A DNA stretch of 64,000 nt from Corynebacterium halotolerans (GCF_001056295.1 NZ_JVMD01000015.1:62001-126000); one strand, 5' to 3'. Shown: positions 1 through 8,069, numbered from the stretch's first letter. Notes: a model not told the origin generated them from the letters alone. Translations and numbers: made by a program.

Positions 1-495
1 CATGCTGGCCTTCTCCGCGACGGCCAGCAGTCCGCGGCGGGCGTGGATCACCCCGGTGAATCCATCCGCCGTGAGCTCCTGCTCCAGGTGGGCGACCGCG
101 GCGACGATGTCGGCGACCTGCGTGGCCGTGACCTTCTTCAGGTCGGTGGCCGCGTGCTTCTCGACGTCGACCTGCTCGGCCAGCCGGAGGGCCTGGGCGG
201 CCCGGGCCTTCGCCTCCTCGTCGGTGATGCCGACGGTGTTGCATTCGTCGGCGGCCCACACGATCGTCGCGTCGACGTCGCGCGGCGCCGGCCGGGGACC
301 GCCCTTGCCCGGGGTATCGCCGGGGGTGGGGCACTCGGTGGGCCACGAACCGTGGGGCCCGTGGTTCGGGGAGTCGACGGTCAGGCCACCGAGGTGCCGG
401 GCCGCGAGGTCGTCGATGAGGGTGGCCGCGTCGTACAGGCCACCGGTGTAGGGGTTGGCCGGGGGCAGGACCACCGGCACGGTGGGAAGCGCCAT
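1..495 (-). CDS. Phage structural-region protein, C-terminally cut by window edge
   Basis: Open from ATG at 495 to the window edge (165 codons, no stop seen). A very strong ribosome binding site (AGGAGGAGGAGG) lies just upstream. The protein starts MALPTVPVV and is rich in Pro, Gly and Ala for about 90 residues. The last part is helical and charged. It follows the major capsid gene in the leftward late operon, where actinophages usually have head or head-tail connector proteins. I do not recognise a family, so the assignment rests on position. Confidence 0.7.
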   Translation of the reverse strand, partial: MALPTVPVVLPPANPYTGGLYDAATLIDDLAARHLGGLTVDSPNHGPHGSWPTECPTPGDTPGKGGPRPAPRDVDATIVWAADECNTVGITDEEAKARAAQALRLAEQVDVEKHAATDLKKVTATQVADIVAAVAHLEQELTADGFTGVIHARRGLLAVAEKASM

Positions 496-525
496 CGCTC
501 CTCCTCCTCCTTCTATGGGATAGGG

Positions 526-576
526 GAAGCGCCCGGCGGGTGGGGGCCATCAAGCCGCCACGCCCCCGGGCGCTTC
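526..576 (-). terminator. Hairpin after capsid gene
   Basis: An 11-bp perfect stem (GAAGCGCCCGG, 526-536, with its complement at 566-576) sits in the 95-bp gap between the capsid stop codon and the next gene. There is no strong T-run after it, so it may attenuate transcription or stabilise the abundant capsid mRNA rather than fully terminate. Confidence 0.45.
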
Positions 577-590
577 ATCAGGGTGAGGTC

Positions 591-2222
591 CTACGCACCA
601 GCCGGGGCCGCCGCGGCGACCGGGCCACGGAGACCGACCATGCCGTCGACCTTCACCGGGATGGTCACGACGCGGGACTCCATGTCGCGGTTGATCACCG
701 CGAGGCCGTCCTCGGTGAACAGCTGGATCTGCTTGTTGGTCTTCAGGAGGGTGGAGTCGTGGGTCACGCCGATGTTGACGACCGGTTCCAGGGCCTTCGC
801 CCACGCTCCGGCGCGCCACAGGGCGACCTTGACCTCCGCCGGCCAGGCCTTCGCCGGGGTCTTCGCCCCGATGACGTCGTTCTGCCAGTCGGCGACGAAC
901 TGCAGGTTCACACCGCGGGTGCGGAAGTGCGCGAGGATGTGCTCGTCGGTCACGAGCTCCGGCAGCACCTCATCGCGGTACGCCAGGTCGGCGCGGAGGA
1001 TCGCGAGCATCCACTCGGGGGCCATGCCCTCCAGCGACTGGTTGCGGCCCAGGCGGTGGCGGGCCCGCATGTCGGCGACCTGCAGTTCCAGGGTCGACAG
1101 CACCGCGCCGGCCGCGCCGAACACGCCGGTGAAGCCGCTGACGTCGGTGGACGCGGCGACGATCTTGCCGATGGTGCGGGCGTTGATCTTGTGCTGGTGC
1201 AGGCGCAGCGCTTCCTCGATGTACTTCTTCGTCAGTTCCGGCCACGCCTTGTCCTGCAGGATGCCGTTGGTGATGCACACGCCGACGGCGTCGAGGCGGG
1301 ACTCCTCGAACTCACCGCACGGAATCTCGTAGCAGGTCTTCTCGGTGTTGGCCTGGGCCTGCGCCTCGGTCTGCTCGAAGCCGATGGCGGCGTACATCGC
1401 GGAGAAGTCCGGCTCCTTCGGCAGCTTGATGCCGCCGCGCTTGACGCCGATTTCCGGCAGCGACAGCAGGCCGGAGACCGGCAGGGTCGGCAGGAAGTCG
1501 TACATCGTCTCGGACGGCGCGCACCAGCCGCCGGCCGCGACGAGGGAACCGCCGGGGAGGCGGGATTCGTCGCCGGCGCGGTTGAACACGTCGATGGCGT
1601 CGGCCTCGTCGCCGATCATGAACTCGTCGGGGATGTCGCGCTCGACGTAGGCCAGGGTGGTTTCGGATCGGCCGTTGGCGCCGATGACGCGGGCGGCACG
1701 GCCGGTGGCGAGATTGCCGAACTCCTTGGCGACGGTCAGCGAGTCGACGATGCCGGTCTCGAAGTTCTGGGCGGACGTGGTGAGGCGGAAGCCGCGCTCG
1801 GGGGCGGGGACCGGCGGGGTCTTGCCGGTGGCGGCGGCGGAGAAGCGGGTGCGGCCGGAGGCGGTGACCGCCTCCTCCTCACCGTCCTCCTCCTCGTCGC
1901 CGGTGGGCGCGGTGCCCTCCTCCTCGGACTCCTCGGCGGGGCCCTCCTCGGCCTCCTCCTCGTCGTCGTTGGCGTCCGGGGTCAGGCCCGCGAACATCTC
2001 CGCCGCGGCGGCAGTGCGCTCCGCGGAGGCGGCCATCTCGCCGGCGGCGTCGTCGATGGTCTTGATCGCGTCGGTGATCGCCTTCATCTCGGCGAACTCC
2101 TCGGCGGACGGGGCGCCGGTGCCGTCGCCGTAGATCTCGTTGAAAGCGTCGACCGCGTCGGCTCGCAGCTGGGCGAGGCCGTCGGCGTCGGTGGGCAGGG
2201 TGTCGGGGAGCTTGAATCCCAT
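591..2222 (-). CDS. Phage major capsid protein with acidic N-terminal scaffold-like region
   Basis: 543 aa from ATG 2222. An in-frame ATG 60 nt upstream is less likely because AGGAAGGACCAGGA precedes 2222. Residues 1-80 are predicted helical. Residues about 84-118 are almost all Asp, Glu, Gly and Pro. The rest (from about residue 150) is a mixed alpha/beta body consistent with an actinophage capsid protein. The position directly downstream of terminase, portal and the MuF/protease fusion supports this. The acidic N-terminal arm is typical of a delta or scaffold domain removed by the maturation protease during head assembly. That protease is probably the C-terminal part of the 2737-6075 gene. 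The call rests on gene order, length and composition. Confidence 0.75.
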   Translation of the reverse strand: MGFKLPDTLPTDADGLAQLRADAVDAFNEIYGDGTGAPSAEEFAEMKAITDAIKTIDDAAGEMAASAERTAAAAEMFAGLTPDANDDEEEAEEGPAEESEEEGTAPTGDEEEDGEEEAVTASGRTRFSAAATGKTPPVPAPERGFRLTTSAQNFETGIVDSLTVAKEFGNLATGRAARVIGANGRSETTLAYVERDIPDEFMIGDEADAIDVFNRAGDESRLPGGSLVAAGGWCAPSETMYDFLPTLPVSGLLSLPEIGVKRGGIKLPKEPDFSAMYAAIGFEQTEAQAQANTEKTCYEIPCGEFEESRLDAVGVCITNGILQDKAWPELTKKYIEEALRLHQHKINARTIGKIVAASTDVSGFTGVFGAAGAVLSTLELQVADMRARHRLGRNQSLEGMAPEWMLAILRADLAYRDEVLPELVTDEHILAHFRTRGVNLQFVADWQNDVIGAKTPAKAWPAEVKVALWRAGAWAKALEPVVNIGVTHDSTLLKTNKQIQLFTEDGLAVINRDMESRVVTIPVKVDGMVGLRGPVAAAAPAGA

Positions 2223-2309
2223 CTGTCCTGGTCCTTCCTGGTTGTGGTGTGCGCCCCGGCCATGCCCGTGGGCTGCATTCATTCGTAGGTGTGGGGGGTG
2301 ACCCGCCGG

Positions 2310-2465
2310 TCAGGAGTCGATGCGGAGGATGGTTCCGCCGCCGGCCGACGTCGCCGCGATGCGGCTTTCCGTCTCTGTGAGATAGATGCGGGTGGAGCCG
2401 TCGGGGAAGGTGACCTCGTACTTCGGGGCCGGGCGGGCGGAGCCGCCGCACATGCCGCAGCTCAC
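2310..2465 (-). CDS. Small phage protein, 51 aa
   Basis: Start chosen at GTG 2465, whose last two bases overlap the stop of the upstream redoxin gene (GTGA), the arrangement used through this operon. An alternative is ATG 2453. The protein begins with Cys-Gly-Met-Cys-Gly-Gly and continues with a short beta-rich region (YEVTFPDGSTRIYL). Similar small proteins with a CGG start followed by a YEVT-PDG motif occur in the head region of actinophages, with no assigned function to my knowledge. The two close cysteines next to a redoxin gene are suggestive, but nothing more can be said. Confidence 0.6.
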   Translation of the reverse strand: MSCGMCGGSARPAPKYEVTFPDGSTRIYLTETESRIAATSAGGGTILRIDS

Positions 2466-2740
2466 GGCAGCACCTCCAGCGCTTCGGTGGCGACGACGAT
2501 GGCGGCGTCGAGCATGTCCGGCCGGTACCCCGACCAATGGTCGAGACCATCCGGCAGGTCGACCGTGACGACGGGCAGCGTCGTGTACCCGAGCTTCTCC
2601 ACAGCGAACCGGCCGACCGCGTCGTCCGTGACGTCGACGAGTTTGAAGTCCACACCCGCGTTACGGAGGTGCCGCTTCGTCGCATGGCACTGCATGCACG
2701 ACGGGGCGGTGTAGACGGTGATGATCCGGTCCGGGGTCAC
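2462..2740 (-). CDS. NrdH/glutaredoxin-like redoxin
   Basis: 92 aa from GTG 2740, overlapping the stop of the MuF/protease gene by GTGA. It begins VTPDRIITVYTAPSCMQC: a beta strand followed by a CxxC redox motif (Cys-Met-Gln-Cys, about residues 15-18). Further on it has the cis-proline turn TTLPVV and a HWSGYRPD segment, as in NrdH and mycoredoxin-type thioredoxin-fold proteins. These pass electrons from thioredoxin reductase or mycothiol to ribonucleotide reductase or protein disulfides. It sits between the head-maturation protease and capsid genes rather than with nucleotide-metabolism genes, so a role in folding or disulfide control of head proteins is possible (inference). Confidence 0.85.
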   Translation of the reverse strand: MTPDRIITVYTAPSCMQCHATKRHLRNAGVDFKLVDVTDDAVGRFAVEKLGYTTLPVVTVDLPDGLDHWSGYRPDMLDAAIVVATEALEVLP

Positions 2741-5700
2741 TGGATGCCTCCCGCGAGCAGCGCGGCGGCCATGCGGCGCGCCTCGACGGTGCGGGCCTCG
2801 GTGGCCTCCGCGGCGGCGCGGCGCGCCTCGTGGCGGCGCAGACCCTCCGCGACTGCGTCGGCGAGCTCGTCGGCACGGGACCGGCGGGGCACCACCGCGG
2901 CGGCGACGAGCGACATCTCCGCACCCGACGTGACCGCGTAGGAGCGGGGCACCGGGAAACCGGGCGTGTTCACGGACAGGGCGGCGACCAGTTCGAGGTT
3001 GCCGCCGACCGCCCGCCAATCACCCGACAGCGGTGCCGACGCGCCAGCGCGGACGGTGGCGGTGTCGGCGTCGGGGTTGATGATTCCGGCGACCCAGATG
3101 CCGTGGGCGTCCTCACCGGCGCGGACGAGGGCCCAGCAGGTGCCCGTCTCGTCGTAGTGGGCGGTGGCGGCGTGCGCCCCATCTCGCGGCCCGGCGTGGC
3201 CGGTGCCGACGGTCAGGCGGCCGACGGAGACGGGGCCCTCGTCGGTGGTGACGGTGGAGACGTGGAAGAGGGCGTAATCCGTCTTCGACCGGGGCGGGGT
3301 GACGCCGCGTCCGATTCCGACGTGCTCGGTGCCCCACAAGGCGAGGTGACCGAACACGCGGCCGTCGTCGGTGACGGTCAGGGCCGTCGGCCCGTCGAGG
3401 CCCGGGTCCGCGAACGCGGCGGAGTCCACCGCCTGATCAACCGGGGCAAGGGCGACGGCCGACGCGACCAGCGCCGCCGTCTCCTCCTCCGCATCGTCCG
3501 GGGAGGCAACCTCGTCGCCGAGGACGATCTTCGCCTCCGCGAACGCCGGCTTGCTGACGAGGGTGGCGGCCATGATGGTGCACGCGCGGACGTGCATCGT
3601 CTCCGACCACGACGGGTCCCACTCGTCGACCTCGGGATCGACCTTCTTGCCGTCGCCGTCGACGACGGTGAAGTCGACGACCATGTCGCACATGTCGACC
3701 GACGGGCGGATGACGCCCTCCTCGAGCAGCTCGATGGCCTCCTTGGCGTCGTCGGTGTCGAAGAGCTCTCCGGTGGCGTGGATCGCGCCCGCGTCGACGA
3801 CGGCGGTGGTGATCTTGCCGACGACGACGGCCGTGTCGTGGCCATTGCTCGTGGCGCGCTGGAACATCAGGGGCTGGGGGAACTCGCGGAAATTGATGTC
3901 GGCGTCGGCGTCGATGACGCGTCCATCGCCGGTGGGCGTATCGATGGGGGCCAAAAGACCCGACCACTGGGTGCGCACGGGGGACTCCTTGTCTGCTGCT
4001 GCGGTGACGGTCTGGGGAACATCGTCGCGGGCACGGGTGACCCCATCAGCGGCCCGCGCATACACCTCGGCCTGCGGGTCACGGCGCGTACCGTCGGCGC
4101 GCTCCCGCTCCGTCTGCCGGTCCCCGTCACCGGGCAGCGGCTCATCAGCGGCGAGGAGCAGGAGGCTGCACCGGCAATTTGCCGCCTCGTGAACAGGGAG
4201 ATGCTGGTCGCCCGGGTGGTCGCACTCGTGGCCACCGATCGTGAACTTCCCGTCGAGGGGGACACGCTGACCGTCGGCCTGGAAGTGCGAATCACGGGTG
4301 CGGCGGTCGAGGGTACAATTATGAACCACCAGGCCATTGGCCTGATACCAGTGCCCAGCCGTCTCAAGGTCGTACACATGCCCAACAAACGAGTACCGCT
4401 CGATGTCGACAAGATCGTCCGCCTCTACGAGTCCGGACACTCCCTCAAGGAGGTCGCCGCCGCCGTCGGATCGAACTACAGCACCGTCAGCCGCCGACTC
4501 GCCGAACGCGGCGTCCGCACCCGAACGGCGGGTGAGGGGACGCGCCTTAGGTTCGATCGCGACCCCGCCGCCGCCGAGCAAGCCCGCGCCGCCCAGAAGC
4601 TCGGAGTCGCGGCCCGGCGACGATCCGACATAGACACTGCGGCCGTCATCGCTGAGTACACCTCCGGAGACTCCCTCAACACTGTCGGCGATCGCCACGG
4701 CACCAGCCACGACGTGATCCGCCGTATTCTCCGGGAAGCCGGGGTTCCCATCCGTGGTCAATCCGCCGCTGGAATCATCCGCGCCAGCCGAGAAGACCCC
4801 GCGGTGAAGTCCGAGAAGTACCGCCGAATCGGAGAAAAGGCCCGCGGTCGACCGATGCCGCCCGGCACCCACCAAAGGTCCGCTCGCACGAAGCACGAGC
4901 GCATGAGCCAGCGCGTCGGCCGAGGTGAGATGGAGGTCGCGGGAGCGCTCCGCTACTACGGCTTCGAGGTTGACCGACAGGTCGCGGTCGGCAACTACAA
5001 CCTCGACATCGTGTGCCTTGGCGTCGACGTTGAGATCCACACCGCTGCGCACGGTCCTCACCTTGGCGTCGGACGCATTCATCGCCGCATCGACGACCTG
5101 ACCAATGCCGGGTGGCGAGTCCTGTACGTCTGGTGCCCCAGGGGTCTGAGCATGGACGACCTGGAAGAGGTTGTCCGACAAGTCAAGATCGCCAGCGGCG
5201 ACCCAGCCACGCCCGGTCAATACCGGATGCTCAGGTGTGAGGGAGAGTTCCCGCCCGCTCGCGGTGGTGATGCGTACAAGGGTGCCTACGTACTCTCGAC
5301 GGGCAGCATGCCGAACGTCGATGGCACCGACAACCGTGTCCGGAGCAACGCATAGCCACGCCTTGTGCATTTCCTCGCCGGTGAGTTGCTGCTCCATCCG
5401 CCCCGCCTGCAGGTCGGCGGCGTTGATCAGGGAGTTCGTTTCGGTGCGGGCGATGGTCTGCGCGCGGCGCCGCCACCGCTCGTACTGGGCGGGGTCGTCC
5501 AGGTCGAGGAACTCCCGCACCAGGGCTGCCCGGTCCTGTGGGTTCATGCCGTCCTTCACGGCCTTCGCCAGGGTCTGCACCATCTCCCGGTACACCGACT
5601 CCGGCATCCCCGACACCCGATTGACCGCGGCACGGGCGTAGTCGTCGATGAAGTCGACCCACGTCGCCGTGTCGATGATCACGGTCATCTGCCCGGTGGC

Positions 5701-6075
5701 GATGCCGGCGCGGGTCATGGCGACCATTGCTTCGTCGAGGGCGTCGGCGAGTTCGTCGCGCAGCCCGGCGGCGCGGGGCAGAGCAGTCACGTCGACGCCC
5801 CTCGCGTCGGTCATTGCTGCGACGCGGGCGGCGATGAGCCCGATCTGCGTCGGCGTCATTTCCTGGGCGAGGACGAGGTCCCATGCGGCGGCTGCGGCGA
5901 GGATCGCCTCGATGTTCGGCATCACCTCTTCGTCGTCGGCGGCGGCGAGAAGTGCCCGGAAGACGTTGGGGAGGACGTGGTCGTCGAGCCAGATGCGGAT
6001 CGCTCGCATCACCGGCTCTTCGAGGATGGCGGCCCATTCGTCGAACGGGTCCGGCAGGAACACGGCCATGGTCAC
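2737..6075 (-). CDS. MuF-like head morphogenesis and capsid maturation protease fusion, interrupted by an intein
   Basis: 1112 aa precursor from GTG 6075 (GTGA overlap with portal). Residues 1-241 plus 587-640 form the MuF (minor head) domain. After the intein the sequence resumes with CTLDRRTRDSH and ends in the conserved CRC motif near residue 635. Residues 242-586 are an intein, so the spliced product is 767 aa. Residues about 700-860 look like a prohead protease (GHDTAVVVGKI; RPSVD). Residues about 895-1065 form a further domain often found in actinophage fusions of this kind, and the tail (about 1065-1105) is a charged, Arg/Ala-rich helix. Gene order (terminase, portal, this gene, capsid) fits. 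The protease part would trim capsid and scaffold during prohead maturation. The protease family and catalytic residues are inferred from position and general pattern. Confidence 0.88.
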   Translation of the reverse strand: MTMAVFLPDPFDEWAAILEEPVMRAIRIWLDDHVLPNVFRALLAAADDEEVMPNIEAILAAAAAWDLVLAQEMTPTQIGLIAARVAAMTDARGVDVTALPRAAGLRDELADALDEAMVAMTRAGIATGQMTVIIDTATWVDFIDDYARAAVNRVSGMPESVYREMVQTLAKAVKDGMNPQDRAALVREFLDLDDPAQYERWRRRAQTIARTETNSLINAADLQAGRMEQQLTGEEMHKAWLCVAPDTVVGAIDVRHAARREYVGTLVRITTASGRELSLTPEHPVLTGRGWVAAGDLDLSDNLFQVVHAQTPGAPDVQDSPPGIGQVVDAAMNASDAKVRTVRSGVDLNVDAKAHDVEVVVADRDLSVNLEAVVAERSRDLHLTSADALAHALVLRASGPLVGAGRHRSTAGLFSDSAVLLGLHRGVFSAGADDSSGGLTTDGNPGFPENTADHVVAGAVAIADSVEGVSGGVLSDDGRSVYVGSSPGRDSELLGGAGLLGGGGVAIEPKARPLTRRSGADAAFGESAADGAVVRSDGGGDLLEGVSGLVEADDLVDIERYSFVGHVYDLETAGHWYQANGLVVHNCTLDRRTRDSHFQADGQRVPLDGKFTIGGHECDHPGDQHLPVHEAANCRCSLLLLAADEPLPGDGDRQTERERADGTRRDPQAEVYARAADGVTRARDDVPQTVTAAADKESPVRTQWSGLLAPIDTPTGDGRVIDADADINFREFPQPLMFQRATSNGHDTAVVVGKITTAVVDAGAIHATGELFDTDDAKEAIELLEEGVIRPSVDMCDMVVDFTVVDGDGKKVDPEVDEWDPSWSETMHVRACTIMAATLVSKPAFAEAKIVLGDEVASPDDAEEETAALVASAVALAPVDQAVDSAAFADPGLDGPTALTVTDDGRVFGHLALWGTEHVGIGRGVTPPRSKTDYALFHVSTVTTDEGPVSVGRLTVGTGHAGPRDGAHAATAHYDETGTCWALVRAGEDAHGIWVAGIINPDADTATVRAGASAPLSGDWRAVGGNLELVAALSVNTPGFPVPRSYAVTSGAEMSLVAAAVVPRRSRADELADAVAEGLRRHEARRAAAEATEARTVEARRMAAALLAGGIQ
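4314..4319 (+). promoter_or_regulatory. Candidate -10 box for the antisense endonuclease gene
   Basis: TACAAT lies at the 3' junction of the intein on the + strand, just before ATG 4321 and 59 nt before the preferred start ATG 4378. It is a good actinobacterial -10 (TAnnnT). No clear -35 is seen at the usual distance. The hexamer also encodes, on the other strand, the last Asn of the intein and the first Cys of the C-extein. Confidence 0.35.
4318..5352 (-). other. Intein in the MuF domain (345 aa, Cys1, His-Asn/Cys+1)
   Basis: Residues 242-586 of the precursor. N-terminal block: CVAPDTVV with Cys1. Block B: TPEHPVLT followed by GRGWVAAGDL. C-terminal blocks: VYDLETAGHWYQANG and LVVHN, followed by extein Cys. 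This is a canonical class 1 splicing set (Cys1, TxxH, penultimate His, terminal Asn, Cys+1). Block B is only about 40 residues after Cys1, so the splicing fold is compact. Between the blocks (residues about 300-560) the sense protein is low-complexity Gly/Ala/Ser/Asp/Val with no LAGLIDADG or HNH motif. This middle is the exact codon-by-codon complement of the antisense endonuclease gene at 4378-5355. Insertion is at the most conserved MuF motif (KAWL/CTLDRRTRDSH), as expected for a homing element. Confidence 0.92.
4378..5355 (+). CDS. Antisense-encoded homing-endonuclease candidate: two HTH motifs plus Vsr-like nuclease
   Basis: 325 aa from ATG 4378 (weak AAGGTC upstream; in-frame ATG 4321 is an alternative). 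It lies entirely opposite the intein of the leftward MuF gene, and its stop (5353-5355) falls on the first extein codon. HTH 1 is at about residues 12-47 (LYESGHSLKEVAAAVG, then STVSRRLAERG). HTH 2 is at about 87-124, clearly related (EYTSGDSLNTVGDRHG, then VIRRILREAGV). Residues about 184-265 match the Vsr/EDxHD endonuclease fold: GEMEVAGAL, YNLDIV (Asp210), VDVEIHTAAH (Glu219, His221), an Arg-rich helix with Asp239/240, and GWRVLYVW. By eye its codons end mostly in C or G, stronger than the complementary frame. Residues about 273-325 are opposite splicing blocks A-B and may be passenger sequence. Confidence 0.8.
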   Translation: MPNKRVPLDVDKIVRLYESGHSLKEVAAAVGSNYSTVSRRLAERGVRTRTAGEGTRLRFDRDPAAAEQARAAQKLGVAARRRSDIDTAAVIAEYTSGDSLNTVGDRHGTSHDVIRRILREAGVPIRGQSAAGIIRASREDPAVKSEKYRRIGEKARGRPMPPGTHQRSARTKHERMSQRVGRGEMEVAGALRYYGFEVDRQVAVGNYNLDIVCLGVDVEIHTAAHGPHLGVGRIHRRIDDLTNAGWRVLYVWCPRGLSMDDLEEVVRQVKIASGDPATPGQYRMLRCEGEFPPARGGDAYKGAYVLSTGSMPNVDGTDNRVRSNA

Positions 6076-7556
6076 GCTCCCTTCGGCGGAGCAGGCGAGG
6101 AGACCGGGGCCTGCGCCACCGGGGCACCGGCGACCGGGCCGACGGTGGAGTCGATGTCGAGGCCGAGGATCGGGGCGAGCATAGGCAGCAGCGACGGGGC
6201 CTTCGACACCATCTGGATCGCCAGCGCCCGCTTCTCAGAGTCGCTCATCTCGTCGGAGGGAGCATCGTCATCACCGAAGCCGAGGGACTGGCGCAGCGTC
6301 ACCGCGCTGATCGCGCCGCGGTCGAAGGCAGCGACGGCGTTCTCCGTCCTGGATGCGCCGTTGGCGAGGTCGGAGACGTCGAACCAGATCGTCACCGCGT
6401 TCGGGTCCTTGTGCCCCGCGCGGGCGAGCAGGGGGCGCAGCACCGCGTCGGTCAGCGCGTCGCAGATGACGGTGAGCATCGGCACCACGTGAGTGTTCAC
6501 CGCCGACGCGTCAATCGCCCACGCCGACCAGTGGTTGCCCTGCGACAGGCCGAGCAGCATCTCCGGCGGCACCTTCAGCGACAGCGCCAGCCGTCGGATC
6601 GCCGAATCACGGGTGCGCAGCGACATCTCCGTCACCTCGGATTCCAGGGTGATGTGCCGCACCTTGTCGAGGTGCTCACCAGGGGCCTTGAGGATGATCG
6701 GCACCATCGCCGCCGCCGACGACGGGTCCTGAATCGCCATCGTCATGACCTGCTGAAGCTGCCCCATCACGTCCTGCGCGGTGACCTGCCGGTCCTCCAT
6801 GACCGGCTGCTCCGGGGCCGGCAGGCCGGGGGCGTCGGGATCGCCGGTCGGCGGGGCGGCCATCGGCATGCTGATTTCCTGCGGCAGCAGAAGGATGCCG
6901 TTGCCCGCGAGGCGGGAGCGAGTCGCACCGCGGATCGACGCGGCCGTGCCGGCGAGCTCGCGCAGCGGTTCGAGGGCGGAGCGCGTCGCGGCGGCGGACT
7001 CGCGGGCGTTGCGCGGGTGGGGGATGTGCACGCGGGTGAGGAGGTCCACGTCGGGGTTGAACACGTGGGAGGTGTCGTCGCCGAGGGTGAGGAGGACTTC
7101 CGAGCCGCGGGTCGTCATCTCGTCGGCGGAGAGGATGTGCCATTCCTCGACGGACCCGAGGTCGGTGTCGCGGGTGAGGATCGCGACCCACGCTTCGCCG
7201 ACGATGGTGAGGTTGGTGGCGAGGCGGCCGAGCATGGTGGATTGGCCGGCGGGGCCCCCGGCGATGTCGGCGACGATGCTGGCGACCGTGGTGTCGTCGG
7301 TGGTGCCGGTTGGCCGTCCGTCGTCGGCGATGTCGGAGGCGATGAGGCGGGCGCGGGAGAGGGCGTCGCCGAGCCAGTCGCAGACGTAGGACAGCTCGCC
7401 GACGGTGTCGTAGAAGTCCCAGGCTTCCTTCTTCCAGCCGGTGGCCTCGGCGACCTTCTTGGTGGAGTTGCCGGTTTTGACCGGGGTGGCGGCGGCGACG
7501 AGGGCAGGGGAGGCGAGTTCGGCGCCGGTGATGGGGCGGCGGGCGACGCGGGGCAT
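6072..7556 (-). CDS. Phage portal protein
   Basis: 494 aa from ATG 7556, which directly follows the stop of the upstream membrane-protein gene (TAA then ATG). It forms the dodecameric ring at the phage head vertex through which DNA is packaged. Length fits actinophage portals. A helical region with GNHWSAWAIDASAVNTHVVPML and a C-terminal Pro/Ala-rich tail are typical of the family in this position. It lies between terminase and the MuF fusion, the classic order. The stop codon overlaps the start of the MuF gene. Confidence 0.88.
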   Translation of the reverse strand: MPRVARRPITGAELASPALVAAATPVKTGNSTKKVAEATGWKKEAWDFYDTVGELSYVCDWLGDALSRARLIASDIADDGRPTGTTDDTTVASIVADIAGGPAGQSTMLGRLATNLTIVGEAWVAILTRDTDLGSVEEWHILSADEMTTRGSEVLLTLGDDTSHVFNPDVDLLTRVHIPHPRNARESAAATRSALEPLRELAGTAASIRGATRSRLAGNGILLLPQEISMPMAAPPTGDPDAPGLPAPEQPVMEDRQVTAQDVMGQLQQVMTMAIQDPSSAAAMVPIILKAPGEHLDKVRHITLESEVTEMSLRTRDSAIRRLALSLKVPPEMLLGLSQGNHWSAWAIDASAVNTHVVPMLTVICDALTDAVLRPLLARAGHKDPNAVTIWFDVSDLANGASRTENAVAAFDRGAISAVTLRQSLGFGDDDAPSDEMSDSEKRALAIQMVSKAPSLLPMLAPILGLDIDSTVGPVAGAPVAQAPVSSPAPPKGA

Positions 7557-7874
7557 TTAGTTGGCCTCCTTCTGGATGGTCAACGACGCGAGGTAGGCGG
7601 TCGTGAGCCATGCGAGTGGGAGCCCGAGCCAGGCGGTGATGCCGAGAATGTCGCTGGCGTGGGTGAGGAACCACACCGGCGGGGTGATCGCGGCGGCAAC
7701 CCAGATGGACGAGCACATGTAGCAGTGGAGGCCGTAGACGATGAGGTGCTCGTGGCCGATGCGGTCGATGATCTTGGCGCGGATCGGCTCCGAGAGCTTG
7801 TCCATCGTGACGAATCGCGTGATGCGGGCGGTGGCGAGGATGCCGAGGGCGAGGACGATGAGGAAGGAGGCCAT
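7557..7874 (-). CDS. DUF1360-like phage membrane protein
   Basis: 105 aa from ATG 7874 (GGGCATGGCCTCC context; upstream in-frame codons give an implausible Arg-rich extension). A hydrophobic N-terminal helix (ASFLIVLALGILATARITRF) is followed by the motif LHCYMCSSIWVA, with two Cys three residues apart, and two more membrane helices. This matches the DUF1360 proteins found beside terminase and portal genes in actinophages. Function unknown, possibly at the inner membrane during DNA entry or superinfection exclusion. Its stop abuts the portal start. Confidence 0.8.
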   Translation of the reverse strand: MASFLIVLALGILATARITRFVTMDKLSEPIRAKIIDRIGHEHLIVYGLHCYMCSSIWVAAAITPPVWFLTHASDILGITAWLGLPLAWLTTAYLASLTIQKEAN

Positions 7875-7996
7875 GCCCAGGAAACTAAGAGCCAGCGGTG
7901 ACCGTGCCGACCCCGCCTGACGAAGGTGGCGCCACTCCTTCGGAAATAGGTCGACCCCCGGGGAGCGGGGGGGGGTGCTCAACCTGGGGGCCTTGC

Positions 7997-8021
7997 CGCC
8001 GCCTCGGGGGGAGGGGCGGCG
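7997..8021 (-). terminator. GC hairpin downstream of terminase
   Basis: A 7-bp stem (CGCCGCC 7997-8003 with GGCGGCG 8015-8021) lies in the G-rich 195-bp gap between the terminase stop and the DUF1360 start. No T-run follows in the leftward direction, so it is a weak terminator candidate. Nothing else recognisable is in this gap. Confidence 0.3.
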
Positions 8022-8069
8022 ACTGCGCACACGATAACCCGGCGGGGGAGGGTGCGCGCGGCGAGGTGG

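Noticed and set aside
2830..4320. Upstream 500-codon extension of the + strand frame that contains the antisense endonuclease
   Set aside because: Opposite the MuF and protease extein, which has clear conserved motifs. The + frame there is low-complexity and lacks any domain. Only the part opposite the intein shows real protein features.
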